The notes under the pieces are model-generated. The model was not told the origin of the DNA. It did not search any database and saw only the letters and a program-made list of their open reading frames with translations. Source: Sander lucioperca (Eukaryota > Chordata > Actinopteri > Perciformes > Percidae). Taken from it: a DNA stretch of 64,000 bases. The stretch covers positions 24,252,144 to 24,316,143 of the forward strand of contig NC_050189.1 in assembly GCF_008315115.2 (NCBI RefSeq). The letters are read 5' to 3'. A program made the position numbers and the translations under genes. Each line of letters starts with the position of its first letter. The first letter of the stretch is position 1. Positions 10,834-20,232 of the stretch are shown in pieces.

Positions 10834-11032
10834 GCTCATTTGAATCGCCTTTTGGCTTGCTGGTAGCTCAGTCGTATAGCACTTCAAGAAGGTTTTAGAT
10901 TCGATCCCTGGTTGGGTCAGGGGGCGTTCGCGTGGGTTTCTGCCAGGTGCTCCAGTTTCCTCCCAACACCCGAAACGTATGTAATTGTATGGCGCTATGA
11001 GTCTTTCCATTTAAAAACAGGGCTCACTTGAA
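10834..11032 (+). mobile_element. tRNA-derived SINE with flanking duplications
   Basis: A tRNA-like head carries an A-box-like GGTAGCTCAGTCG at 10862 and a B-box-like GATTCGATCCC near 10898. It is followed by a body with GCGTGGGTTTCTGCCAGG and TGCTCCAGTTTCCTCCCA, a pattern shared by common fish SINEs. GCTCATTTGAA (10834-10844) and GCTCACTTGAA (11022-11032) match at 10 of 11 bases and look like target duplications bracketing the insertion. The element is diverged. It is not a functional tRNA gene: the cloverleaf stems do not pair well and foreign sequence follows the B box. Confidence 0.65.
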
Positions 11033-12186
11033 CATTTTAAAATCAAGATACAGAATAAAGAAATTGAGGAGGTCAGTGGTTTTAAGTTCTTAGGAATAAT
11101 CTTAGATCTACAGCTCAAATTTGATAAACATGTAAAGAAAAAAGACCAACCATTATTGTTTCAAATTAATCAGGCACTATACCCACTCAGGCAGCCCAGT
11201 TATTTATGCACGCCGTGATTTTCTCTCATTTTTCACATTACATGACAGTATGGGCTTAAATATCACCATCTACTATCAAACATCTTACATCCTTATACAA
11301 TCAGGCACTGAAAATAATGATACAAAAAGCCTGTCCGGTGGCATCACTGTCACATACTAAAAAGATACAATCCACTTAGCTTTAAGAGCTTTACTCATTT
11401 TTGTTTTCTCAAATTAGTTTTCAAATGTATGAAAAATCTAGCCCCAGAGCCGCTTTCCAGATATATCCAAAGACAAGACAGTAAAAGAGTAACTGGGAGC
11501 ATGGTGAATGGCAGCTGTAAAATACCACATCGTAGATCGTAGATATATATCTGGACAATAAGCTTTCTCCATAAAGGGCTGTCAACTCTGGAACACATTA
11601 CCAACTGAAATCAAATTAATTCCAGATATGAAAATCTGTAACAACAAAGGTTAAGTGCTGGCAAAAGTAAACCAGAGCTGGACCCATTTTTAGCTAATTA
11701 TTGTAAATGACCAAGGTGCATTGGTGTATGGTGTATGTTTATTGTGTGATGTGTATTTTAAAGATTATCTTTTTTGGGCATTTTTATATAGAGGACAGCT
11801 GAAGACATGAAAGGGGAGAGAGGGGGGAAATGACATGCAGCAAAGGGCTGCAGGTCGGAATCAAACCTACGGTCGCTGCGTCGTGGAGTAAACCTATATG
11901 GGCGCCTGTTCCACCAGGTGAGCTACCCAGGCGCCTGTGTGATGTGTATTGTATTGTTTTTAATTTAAAGTTGGTTTCCAAATATTCCATATTTGTAGTG
12001 TATTGTGGTTTTATGATGCTGAACGCTGTATATTTTAATGACACTGTACATGTAAAAGCCCAAATAGGGACAATAGTTGAAAATTAGCAATAGCTATAAA
12101 CACTTTGTGTAGCATATTAAGTTTCATGTCCTGTATTGGAACTATTTTAAATTGCATCGTCCTTATCAAATCAAATAAAAATTAAA
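11033..12186 (+). mobile_element. LINE 3' fragment (end of ORF2 plus 3' UTR), interrupted by a SINE
   Basis: A degenerate plus-strand reading frame with many stops and shifts retains the post-catalytic reverse transcriptase motif FKFLGIILD near 11081. Farther on are an LYNQALKIMIQKACPV-like stretch and a GCQLWNTLPTEIK-like stretch near 11580, typical of the C-terminus of Jockey/CR1/I-type LINE ORF2. After about 11660 comes 3' UTR-like sequence, including a block near 12050-12110 (CCCAAATAGGGACAATAG) resembling fish LINE 3' ends, ending in an A-rich tail near 12180. The catalytic domain and endonuclease are missing, so the copy is 5' truncated and dead. A SINE (11758-11935) interrupts the 3' UTR. 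The exact clade cannot be fixed by eye. Confidence 0.7.
11758..11935 (-). mobile_element. tRNA-derived SINE (minus strand) with perfect 15-bp target duplication
   Basis: Read on the minus strand, the element starts GGCGCCTGGGTAGCTCACC (A box), continues to a B-box-like GGTTTGATTCC, then the body CTGCAGCCCTTTGCTGCATG and a pyrimidine-rich CCCCCCTCTCTCCCC block, and ends in an A/T-rich tail. TGTGTGATGTGTATT occurs exactly at 11743-11757 and 11936-11950, directly touching both ends, so the boundaries are certain to the base. The insertion lies within the 3' UTR of an older LINE. A truncated relative lies at 55573-55687 on the plus strand. The perfect duplication suggests the insertion is fairly young. 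Confidence 0.92.
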
Positions 12187-12629
12187 TTCTACGAGTGAGG
12201 AAGTGGTTTGAGTTGTGTGCGTCTCTGACAAACTGTAATTAGAACCAGTTATTTCTGACTCAACAGGACATTTTTCACTGCATATTGGTTGATTTCATTA
12301 AGATGCCAAGCTAATCTACTCACCATGCGGCTTGTTTATGCTAACACTAGTATAGCTGCTCCTTTCTGGTAAAACTGATTTAGAAAATGTTGGCATTCTG
12401 GTAAATAGAATGAATGGAGCAGTCAATATACTCAATTTCTTGTGTGTATTTGAAACTGGTGTAATATATTTTCACTGTTTATGTCCTGATTAGGCTAATG
12501 AATCATATGTGCAATATTAACTAGATCATAGAAAAATGTATTTGTACTTAAAGGTAAGCCATTTAAGTATCTGGTTTCTTGAATTCTTATATGTTGGCCC
12601 CTCAGTTGTTGCAATACTGTACTGTTGTG
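12187..12629. other. Non-coding, nothing recognised
   Basis: AT-rich unique sequence between the LINE relic and the MITE. No feature supported. Confidence 0.4.
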
Positions 12630-12822
12630 TTAAAGGTATAGTAAGTGATGTTAAACCAATACACTTTTTGTCAAATTCAGTGAATATCTCCTCACAGTCA
12701 CCTAGCTCTCTATTTTCTGTGTATGCTGAAGGATCCGGTGGGTTGGGGGGGGGTTGTATTTGTTTGACAGTTGAGTTCAAATATCAACAATCATTGCGCA
12801 GCATTGCTTACTGCACCTTTAA
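12630..12822. mobile_element. TTAAAG-ended MITE
   Basis: Starts TTAAAGGTATAGTAAGTGAT and ends with the near-complement GCTTACTGCACCTTTAA (12806-12822). The termini read TTAAAGGTATAGTAAG and TTAAAGGTGCAGTAAG, 14 of 16 identical. The terminus is close to that of the 62576 element (TTAAAGGTGCAGTAGG), so both probably use the same transposase source. No coding capacity. The short G run near 12744-12753 is internal. Confidence 0.75.
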
Positions 12823-13205
12823 CATAAAGTCAGTAAAGAAGAGTTAACCGTATCTAGGAAACAGACACCCCAAGGTGAACGTCGCTATTATTCGACCAAC
12901 ACATACAGCCCGAGGGACAACACATCTGTGAATTGGAATAACGACCACTTTCTTCATGAGTGGTTCCTGATTAACTTTAACCAACCACAAACTAGCAACC
13001 CCTCATTCATTATTAATTGCCTAATTAATTAGCTACCCTTTTGTGTCCACTAAAGTAAAGTGGTACTGAGTAGTAGTAGTAGTAGTAGCATCATTACCTA
13101 CTATCAGAGTTATTCAGGAACTACTCATTAACGATTAATTCATTATCAGGTCGTTCCTGATTCGTTCTTCACTCGTTCCTCAGTAACCTCTTTCTTGGTA
13201 CTTTA
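12823..13205. repeat. Possible interspersed repeat with (AGT)n
   Basis: An (AGT/TAG)n run at about 13069-13088 sits inside sequence with recurring GTTCCTGATTAAC, CAGGAACTACTCATTAACG and CGTTCCTGATTCGTTC motifs, which look like a decayed internally repetitive element. I cannot define its ends. Confidence 0.35.
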
Positions 13206-14921
13206 TTGTGAAAGCAATTCCCTTACCATTCACCTTTTTTTTCCTCTTTGAAATCTTTTTAAAACAGTATGATTATGTGATTATGTCTATGCGCTGTCAG
13301 GCTTTTTTAAAGCGATACTACCATGTTCTTGGCAATTCGAGCTGCAGTAATCACTATTTTTATATTAGCAATGAGTCGAATAACTCTATGAACAATTTCA
13401 CTTGTAGTGACAATCCCACAGTTATGTATCACCTGACTCTGCCTTTCAGCTCCACAGAGCTATTAGCATTGTACAGCTCATTGTTTTGCTAAAACAGACT
13501 TAAAACGAGTATAAACTGGACTTACATTTGTCATGTGGCCAGAAACACGACAATGTTAGACTGTGTCTGCTAGATGTGTGTGTGCTAGATGTGTGAATAG
13601 ACTCTGCTAACCTGTTTGTCATAACCCCTTTTTAAAAGTGATAATATGTCAGTGTTGCGCTTGTTGCATATGGCACAAAAACAAAAGAATAAAATTCATG
13701 AAGGCAGGTCTAACTTGGTGGGAGTATGGGTATTGTTACCAGGTTGACAAAAACAAAACAAAAACAGCATACTTAAAGTGAAAATTCTCAAATTTTTAAT
13801 CAGCAACGTATACTTCACCTTTTTCATCAAGAGCTCACCTTAAGATAAACGGAAGGCCGAGTGTTTGTCACCCTAACTGCTCCATTACCCTTCATCACAA
13901 ATAGCAGTTGGTCGATGGACTTAAGTTTCAGTAAGGGATTACAAGCTACATTAGAAGTGTGCCCTATATTCCATACACTGTGTTCATCTATCACCTGATC
14001 ACAGGCAGAGAGAGCAGCTGTTATGAAATGTTCAAACACCAACATGGACTACCACTCCCATCTCAGTGCTTTCTCTTTTCCTGTGCAAAGAGGTGCAAAG
14101 GGCATTGCACATTAATGACATACTGTTCATATTACCCTGCTCCACCTTATTTCAAAATGCAGCACCACATTAATCTTGGCAATTTTAACAGTATATATGT
14201 GTGTATATTTAAAATACAGGAGAGCCAGCACATAAGTCAGTATAGTTGAATAATACACCTGGCCATTAGTTTTTATGGAAATATAGCCTTGGGTTGTAGA
14301 ATAAAAAATGGGTCTCACTCCTAATTTCTGTTATGATAAGTTCCATACCTGATTGCCTTCATAAGAGGCAGATTTGTCTTCATAAGGCCTTGTGAGGCTC
14401 CTGACAACTATTTAGCTCTGCTAATCCATTGGTTTGATTTATTTCTTACAGTATGTGGCTAATGTCTTTTAAAGATCTAGCGGCTACAGAGAGATGAAGG
14501 AAAACCAATTGCTGACAGATAGCATCAAATGTTGGAGCTTCTAATCATTCTTGCATATCTTCCTCTCCTCAGAATTCCTTTTGGTTAATAAATGAGATGC
14601 CTTGATGAGCACAAGAGATACGGATGCCATTCTGTGCCAGTCTCGGCAAGATAGTGATTTTGAGGGAGAGATAAGCATCATCTAAATAATGCAATGCACT
14701 GCTCAAAATAAATTGATGACATGAAACAAATCACACCACTCCAGCAGCTTAAACTCTGCTAGAGAGAGAGGAGGAACACACAGGAAACAAAGGCTGTTAA
14801 GAGCATGGGAGGAGGATTTAAACTTTGTTTTCTCACTCCAACACTCTTCTCTCTCTTCCTCTTCCACCTTTCCTACTCTGAGTAACAGTTCCTGTCATTA
14901 CTCTCTGACCTTTAACCCGTA
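13206..14921. other. Non-coding, nothing recognised
   Basis: AT-rich unique sequence. No transposon ends, coding domains or RNA genes identified. Open frames below 100 aa lack family resemblance. Confidence 0.4.
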
Positions 14922-14978
14922 GAGGCCAGCAGGTTGAGGCCAGCAGGTTGAGATGGTTTTTTTTTTTGGGGGGGGGGG
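14922..14978. repeat. 14-bp tandem duplication followed by T11 and G11 runs
   Basis: GAGGCCAGCAGGTT occurs twice head to tail (14922-14935, 14936-14949). It is followed by 11 T (14957-14967) passing directly into 11 G (14968-14978). The homopolymers are prone to slippage and to assembly error. Confidence 0.9.
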
Positions 14979-15662
14979 TCTCCAGCCCTGTCCAACCAAG
15001 AACATCAGTCACCGTCACAGTGACCACAACCAGAGCTCAGTCTAGCATATGGAAGGTGGTGTTGGTGGTGGTGGGGATGGAAGGGTTGAGGGCAGAAGGG
15101 AGAGATAAAGACTGATGGGTAAGGGGCTCCTGCTCCTCTATCATCATTTCACAGGCCTGGGACTGTGAGACAGTGGTGGGAATCACTGCTGCTTTGGGAA
15201 TGGATGGGAGATGGTAAAAGAAGAAAAGTAGGATGCTACAGAAAGGTGGAATGCAATCAGTTTGGTGGACTAGACTCTGCCACTTAAGGAAGTACTGACT
15301 AAAACCAGTGAGCGAGTTGACAGACTGATTGAAATTGTACACAACAGCATTTGAGAACCACTTGAATGGAAATGTATTTGGAATGCTAAGTTGCCAAGTG
15401 AGACGCCGAGCGGCTTTCCTCAATTTCTGTGCAAATACAACTCTGGGAGGGCATGCATACACAATGTGCACAATGTGAAGACTTATCCTCCAAGAAACAT
15501 AATGTAGGGCATATTATATACACATGCACAAACACGTGCACACATGCAAATGCAAGTACACTCGAAGCCACACACAAATAAGTATTTACTCTCTTGTCAG
15601 TGAATACACAACTAAATACACATGAATACTCATGTGGAGTGCACACGCAAAGCATGAGCAAA
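14979..15662. other. Non-coding, nothing recognised
   Basis: Unique sequence; the 15520-15660 part is CA/GCACA-rich and grades into the microsatellite that follows. The 144-aa minus-strand open frame (15037-15471) shows no recognisable domain. Confidence 0.35.
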
Positions 15663-15689
15663 ACACACACACACACACACACACACACA
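15663..15689. repeat. (AC)n microsatellite
   Basis: Pure AC dinucleotide run of about 13 units. Confidence 0.95.
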
Positions 15690-16121
15690 GATTAGCCTAC
15701 TGCTGGGACTGAGGAAAATGGCTTTAGGGGACCCATGGCAGCGGTTGTAGTTCCCTGTCTCTAGCTTAGACACAGCCAAGTCGATAACTAATCCTGACCT
15801 TTCCCCAGCCACCAAATTGAAAAATAAGAATAAGAAAAAATAAAATAGATGACGGATGCTATCGAGATGGCCTCTGCTGCTTCCTGCGGGTGTAAGAAGC
15901 GCTCCATCTAATGGATCGAGAGGAGGTGGGGAAGGAATGGGAGAGGGCATGGGGATAGGTGTTGGGTTGGCCCTATCTACTTTTCACAAGGTCCCTTCAC
16001 ATGGGCTGAGAGGGTAATTCTATCCTTGGTTTGCCACAGTGGCCCAATCCAAATTTGAAGAGTCAGTCATGATGTGGATTTCAGCCTGTCATGTCTTTTA
16101 AATCACAGATAATCAGCCAGA
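15690..16121. other. Non-coding, nothing recognised
   Basis: Unique sequence without recognisable features. Confidence 0.4.
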
Positions 16122-16231
16122 TAGGAAAAATGGACACCTGTGCTTCAATTATATGCAATTGGTGACCTATACAAACCCAGATGTTGCCCCATGGTTCATT
16201 ATATGAGGGGAATCTAACCTTTCCTTTGGTA
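16122..16231 (+). repeat. Unnamed dispersed repeat, copy B
   Basis: Second copy of the repeat at 10682-10820, same orientation: AAAATGGACACCTGTGCTT, TTATATGCAATTGGTGACC, then TATACAAACCCAG and CCTTTCCTTTGG. The copies differ by substitutions and small gaps, so they are old. The repeat may extend to about 16290 here. Family unknown. Confidence 0.6.
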
Positions 16232-17101
16232 ATACACACTGACACACACATCCAGTCCTTGCTCTGTCATACCTGTTAGAGCTCTAAATTACCTTTGCCA
16301 CAACCATGGCGAGTGTTGCCAAGCATCTCACTGTAACGAATACATTTGGTTGCATTACCCAACCACCCATAGTGTGGCACCAAGAAGGTGATGTGATCGC
16401 ACTGGACTCCCAGATATTTAATTTCATCAAATGTGTCGACCCCCTGTGAGGATGGATCCAGCTATGTGTGTCGGCCATCATAATAATTGACATAAACTTC
16501 TTTTTAAGTCCATTGGTATCCGAACACTGAATGTGGGAAGTCCAAAATATAATTTCACCAAAAAATACAGATGGAATTCTCATTGCTCCAGGACAATCAG
16601 AAATTGTACAAAAGTGAAATATTGCGTGTGGAAATGTCTAAACCATTTTAGTGAACAACAAGAAAATGAAGCAGCAACAAAGCACTTAGAAATGGTGCAA
16701 AATGAAGAGAAAGCTCATTTGAAAATTAAAATGAAAATACTGCAGTCCCTTGCTCGTTTTCCTATTCAGCCCACACAAAAGGAGAAAATATAACTGGCAG
16801 TACACTCATCCTGAAGTGTGCAACACAGTAACATGCACATATGCACTCAGAAAGTAAAGACTTGCAGAGGTTAATGTTAATGTATGGGAACAAAATTTTG
16901 CACAAATACACACTTCTAACTGTTTATATCTCTGTGGCACACATGTAGACATACATTTGGCTGACTAAAGAGCCCTTCACTCCATGTTAGAAAGCATGTA
17001 TGCACATAGGCACAAACATACATCCCAAAGTGGTGAAATAGGCTGATGTTCCCACAAGATCCACTAGGAGGAGTGGTTTTCAGTCTCAAAGAACCTCTCA
17101 T
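16232..17101. other. Non-coding, nothing recognised
   Basis: AT-rich sequence. Open frames at 16284-16583 (minus) and 16533-16793 (plus) have no recognised domain; treated as chance. Confidence 0.4.
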
Positions 17102-17250
17102 GATAGATAGATTTTTATTGATCCCAAAAATGGGAAATTACAGTGTTACAGCAGCAAAATATCAGACACAGCACACATACAGAATATACATGAAATAGGA
17201 TACAATATACATGAAATAATAATAGGATAGAATACAAGAACAAATATTTA
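17102..17250 (-). mobile_element. 5'-truncated LINE 3' end (Rex1-like)
   Basis: Read on the minus strand, the segment ends CATTTTTGGGATCAATAAA followed by an ATCTATC tail. This is the form typical of Rex1/Babar-lineage LINE 3' ends, whose tails are short tandem repeats. Only 3' UTR remains; no coding sequence is present. The 5' limit is uncertain because the sequence passes into the TATC/TA microsatellite, which may have grown from within the element. Confidence 0.6.
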
Positions 17251-17253
17251 AAA

Positions 17254-17339
17254 TGATATATATCTATATATATATATATCTATATCTATATATATATATA
17301 TATATATATATATCTATATCTATATATATATCTATATCT

Positions 17340-17370
<31 letters not shown>

Positions 17371-17408
17371 TAGATATATATCTATATCTATATCTATATC
17401 TATATATA
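17254..17408. repeat. Compound (TA)n/(TATC)n microsatellite
   Basis: About 155 bases of alternating TATATA and TATCTA units, self-complementary over much of its length and so able to form cruciforms. It adjoins the LINE 3' end. The 112-aa minus-strand frame that spans it reads only Ile/Tyr/Asp/Arg repeats and is an artefact. Confidence 0.95.
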
Positions 17409-17414
17409 CGCTCA

Positions 17415-17466
17415 ATGTGAATCTTCTTTTTTACAGTGATATGTGAATCTTCTTTTTTACAGTGAT
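17415..17466. repeat. Exact 26-bp tandem duplication
   Basis: Positions 17415-17440 and 17441-17466 are identical 26-base units beginning ATGTGAATCTTC and ending ACAGTGAT. The exact identity points to a recent duplication next to the microsatellite. Confidence 0.95.
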
Positions 17467-18787
17467 AAAGCTGTGTTCGGGCCCCAATTCCGACCATTAC
17501 AGCAAGTATGGGGTCAGTAGTTGATGAAAATGTATATAGTAAGTAAGATCCCCATGCTCTGTAAATGAAAGCATATGCAAACGTGAATAAATGCGTACAC
17601 ACAGATGCAAGCAGATGCCAGAAGCATGAGGAGCAAAATACACATTTTGAGGTGCATTATGCAGATCTGTATACTGCTATGCTGTAAACATGCTACACCA
17701 AAGCAGGTAGATGATCAATATGCACACAATAGCATTCAGTGCAGGAAGAAAACTTTCTTCTATAAATGATGGTGCCATGCAGACCAAATACCACAATCCT
17801 TCTTTTCCTCATTCCATCCCTCCTCTCTATTGGCAGATCAACAGACTCTACCTGTAACATTCTCTCATTGCTAAGGTATTGGTGCGTCGCTGAAATCTGT
17901 CCCTGTCTTTTGATGCAAATAATACACATTTGTAAGACTCATTAGTCACTCAGTGGGTAATGGTGCCAGACGGCGCCGGAAAAACCACAAGGGCATGTAA
18001 AAAGAATGGGAGAGAGTCTTAACTTTTAGCACACAAAACAAGTGGACGTACAAAACTATACTCAGGTGTGTGTGTGTGTTGCAGATGTTGCACATGTACC
18101 CTCAAAGTTAAAAGACAGCAGGCATGGAATGGTAATGTTGGAGATAACCAGCCAAACTGTGTTTGTGTTTTTATTCTACAAAATGCGTGTACTAGGTAAA
18201 TAACTTAAGTAGTCTCCATGTACAATACAATGTGCTCGGAATACATTTTCAACCATGAAACTTGGAGTAGCTATGAGGGAAATGAGCATGTACCCTGCAA
18301 TACATTTAGTTTTATGATGAGATCACATACTATACTGCTACTGCATAATGTAGCATGTTTTAACTCACTTTATTGTAATACATTTCAGATTTTGACAACA
18401 AGATTTAACATTGCATTAATTCATTTTGGCCACTTTATCAACCTTATAAAATTGATATGGCTTAGTAGTTGGCAAACAGTTGCTTATTTATACATCTGGC
18501 GGACACAGAGCAACATTTACATTCATTTGTAGCAATGTTTCTGGTTAATGCAATTTTCTCTCTTCTTTTAGCTCTGTTTTTGGTCTCCACCAACTTCTGA
18601 GGGGAATGTCTTGCTCTTTAACTGTTAAATGATGGTGGTGGTGGCACATAATGTGTTTAAATTATGTGCACCAATTAAGGTTTAGGTTTAGGCCCAGCCA
18701 GACACATTAACTGTAATTATGAGCCCGATTTAAACCAGACAATTTTTAATACGTGGGCCGTTATAACTGACATTCTCAACTACAATT
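17467..18787. other. Non-coding, nothing recognised
   Basis: AT-rich unique sequence with a short (GT)7 at 18066-18079. No coding or transposon signature before the hAT relic. Confidence 0.4.
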
Positions 18788-19268
18788 CCTTTTACCTGTG
18801 AGTAACAGATCAAGGCAGCAACATAATCAAAGCCCTGGAACCATATAGGAGACTTTCTTGTCTCGATCACCTAATTAATACTGTCCTTCGTTAGGTCTGC
18901 ATGCCGACGCACTGGCCAACAACGCGCCGGATATAGGAGAGACCATATCTGCTGCTAAAGGACTCTTGAGATATTTGAAACAATCTGGCCTGGTTGCGCA
19001 ATTCTCAAAGACAGTGCTACAGATGGGGGAGACACGATTTAGCAGAGTTTACCTCACACTCAAGTCAGTGCAGGACATATAGGCTACCCAGAGTTGCGGG
19101 AGAAGCTGGAGAGGCATAGCTTTCTCCCCACCCAATTAGGCTAAAAAAACTAGGCTAATGATTAAATAAACACAAATGCTTGATCAAGGGCCCGACCCGG
19201 CCCGAGTATAGTGGCGGGACACATCGGGTCGGGCTGAGTTCGGGCTCGGGCAGAGAATCTAAACTCTA
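18788..19268 (+). mobile_element. hAT element relic: transposase fragment plus right terminus
   Basis: A broken transposase frame (18802-19120) runs into a hAT-type right end (about 19190-19268). The terminus, read on the minus strand from 19268, starts TAGAGTTTAGATTCTC and is followed by dense GCCCGAGCCCGA/GCCCGACCCGA motifs. It resembles the right end of the short element at 5812. Most of the transposase C-terminus is missing between the two parts, so this is an internally deleted copy. The left end is not identified. Its right end abuts a LINE fragment starting about 19274. Confidence 0.72.
18802..19120 (+). pseudogene. hAT-family transposase fragment
   Basis: The frame from 18802 reads VTDQGSNIIKALEPYRRLSC followed by LDHLINTVLR and a stop at about 18892. 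After a small shift it resumes with LHADALANNAPDIGETISAA and KGLLRYLKQSGLVAQFSKT, then GETRFSRVYLTLKSVQD, and shifts again near 19080 (YPELREKLERHS). The TDxGxN motif is where hAT transposases carry their second acidic catalytic residue, and CLDH matches the conserved CxxH that follows it (family knowledge; not tested). Two or more frameshifts and a stop make it non-functional. In a live element this protein excises and reinserts DNA with 8-bp target duplications. The N-terminal BED finger and the C-terminal dimerisation region are absent. Confidence 0.75.
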
Positions 19269-19273
19269 GCGAG

Positions 19274-20232
19274 TGGCTGTACTGACCCACTTCAATTTGC
19301 CTTCCGGAAGGACGGCGCTGATGACTCAGTTTTGATGCTGCAGCACAACGTAAACATGCACCTGGAGAAACCAGGAAACTTCGCCAGGCTGGTGTTCATT
19401 GACTTCTCAAGTGCATTTAATACTGTGCAGCCTCACCTCTTGGGCCAAAAGCTCCCGAAATTGGGTGTCAGCCCACACCTGACTCTATATAACGGCCACT
19501 GCAGCTCAGTCAGAACAATCTCCACAGGTTGTCCTCAAGGCTCTGATCTCCCCAGTCTTGTTCACCCTATATAACAATGACTGCAGAATTGAGAATCCAG
19601 ACATGGTATACCTGAAGTACTCTGATGACAATGTCATCGTGGACACCACCAGCTCAGGGCAGCGACTGCTGTCTGTGGTGGACAACTTCTCTCTATGGTG
19701 CAGGGATAACCACCTGACCCTGAACATCTCTAAAACCAAGGAGATTGTCATAGACTACAGGCGCTCCTCCACCAGCCCCCCTGCCCTTCAGGTAGATGGC
19801 CAGACAATAGAGAGACTGAAAGAGTATGAATACTTTGGTTCAATCATTGATCACAAGCTGACTTTTAAAAATAACACAGACTGCATCTTCATGAAACGTC
19901 AACAACACCTGTACTTTCTTCGGAAGGTACGATGACTGCAGGTCAACAAGTCAATACTCCAATCATTTAACAACTGTTTCATTCAATCCACCCTCACCTT
20001 CAGCATACTGGCATGGTTTGGGTTCCTGAGTGAGGCGAACAAATGTCTCAACAGAATCATAAAAATGAGCGGGAACATCATTGGACAATCCCAGACCACT
20101 CTCACAACCATATTTGACAAACAGGCCATCAGGAAAAGTAGACGTATCATATTGGACCCCACGCATAATCTCAATAACCAGTACCATCTGTTACCTTCAG
20201 GGAGGACATTCTGTTCCTTGCCCCTAAGATCC
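19274..20232 (+). mobile_element. LINE (CR1/L2 lineage, Rex1/Babar-like), part 1 of a copy split by another LINE
   Basis: Plus-strand reverse transcriptase relic. The 5' end is truncated, beginning in the palm region (FAFRKD near 19306). The sequence runs to ...CTTCCCCTAAGATCC-like coding at 20232, where a minus-strand LINE starts. It resumes at about 22772 and reads to a stop at 22812-22814 and a 3' UTR ending near 22989. Joining the sides keeps the frame across the junction, which shows that this LINE was the target of the other. It is older, with several frameshifts. Its left edge abuts a hAT terminus at 19268. Confidence 0.82.
19300..20232 (+). pseudogene. Reverse transcriptase C-terminal half (broken), plus-strand LINE
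   Basis: The reverse transcriptase would copy LINE RNA into DNA at the nicked target. The first open piece (19332-19574) contains LVFIDFSSAFNTVQPHLL and STGCPQG, the motifs just before the catalytic box; a frameshift near 19545 breaks it. The second (19558-19935) contains LKYSDDNVIVD, with YSDD at 19618-19629 as the catalytic motif, then LSLWCRDNHLTLNISKTKE-like sequence and LKEYEYFGSIIDHKLTF. A stop at 19933-19935 is followed by more in-frame homologous coding (RIIKMSGNIIGQSQTTL, YHLLPSGRTF). No endonuclease remains. At least two inactivating changes plus the insertion at 20233 make it dead. Confidence 0.82.

Noticed and set aside
10858..10910. Possible functional tRNA gene
   Set aside because: The A- and B-box-like sequences are followed by SINE body, the stems do not pair well and flanking duplications are present.
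17264..17602. 112-aa minus-strand frame rich in Tyr/Arg/Ile/Asp
   Set aside because: Purely a translation of the TATC/TA microsatellite.
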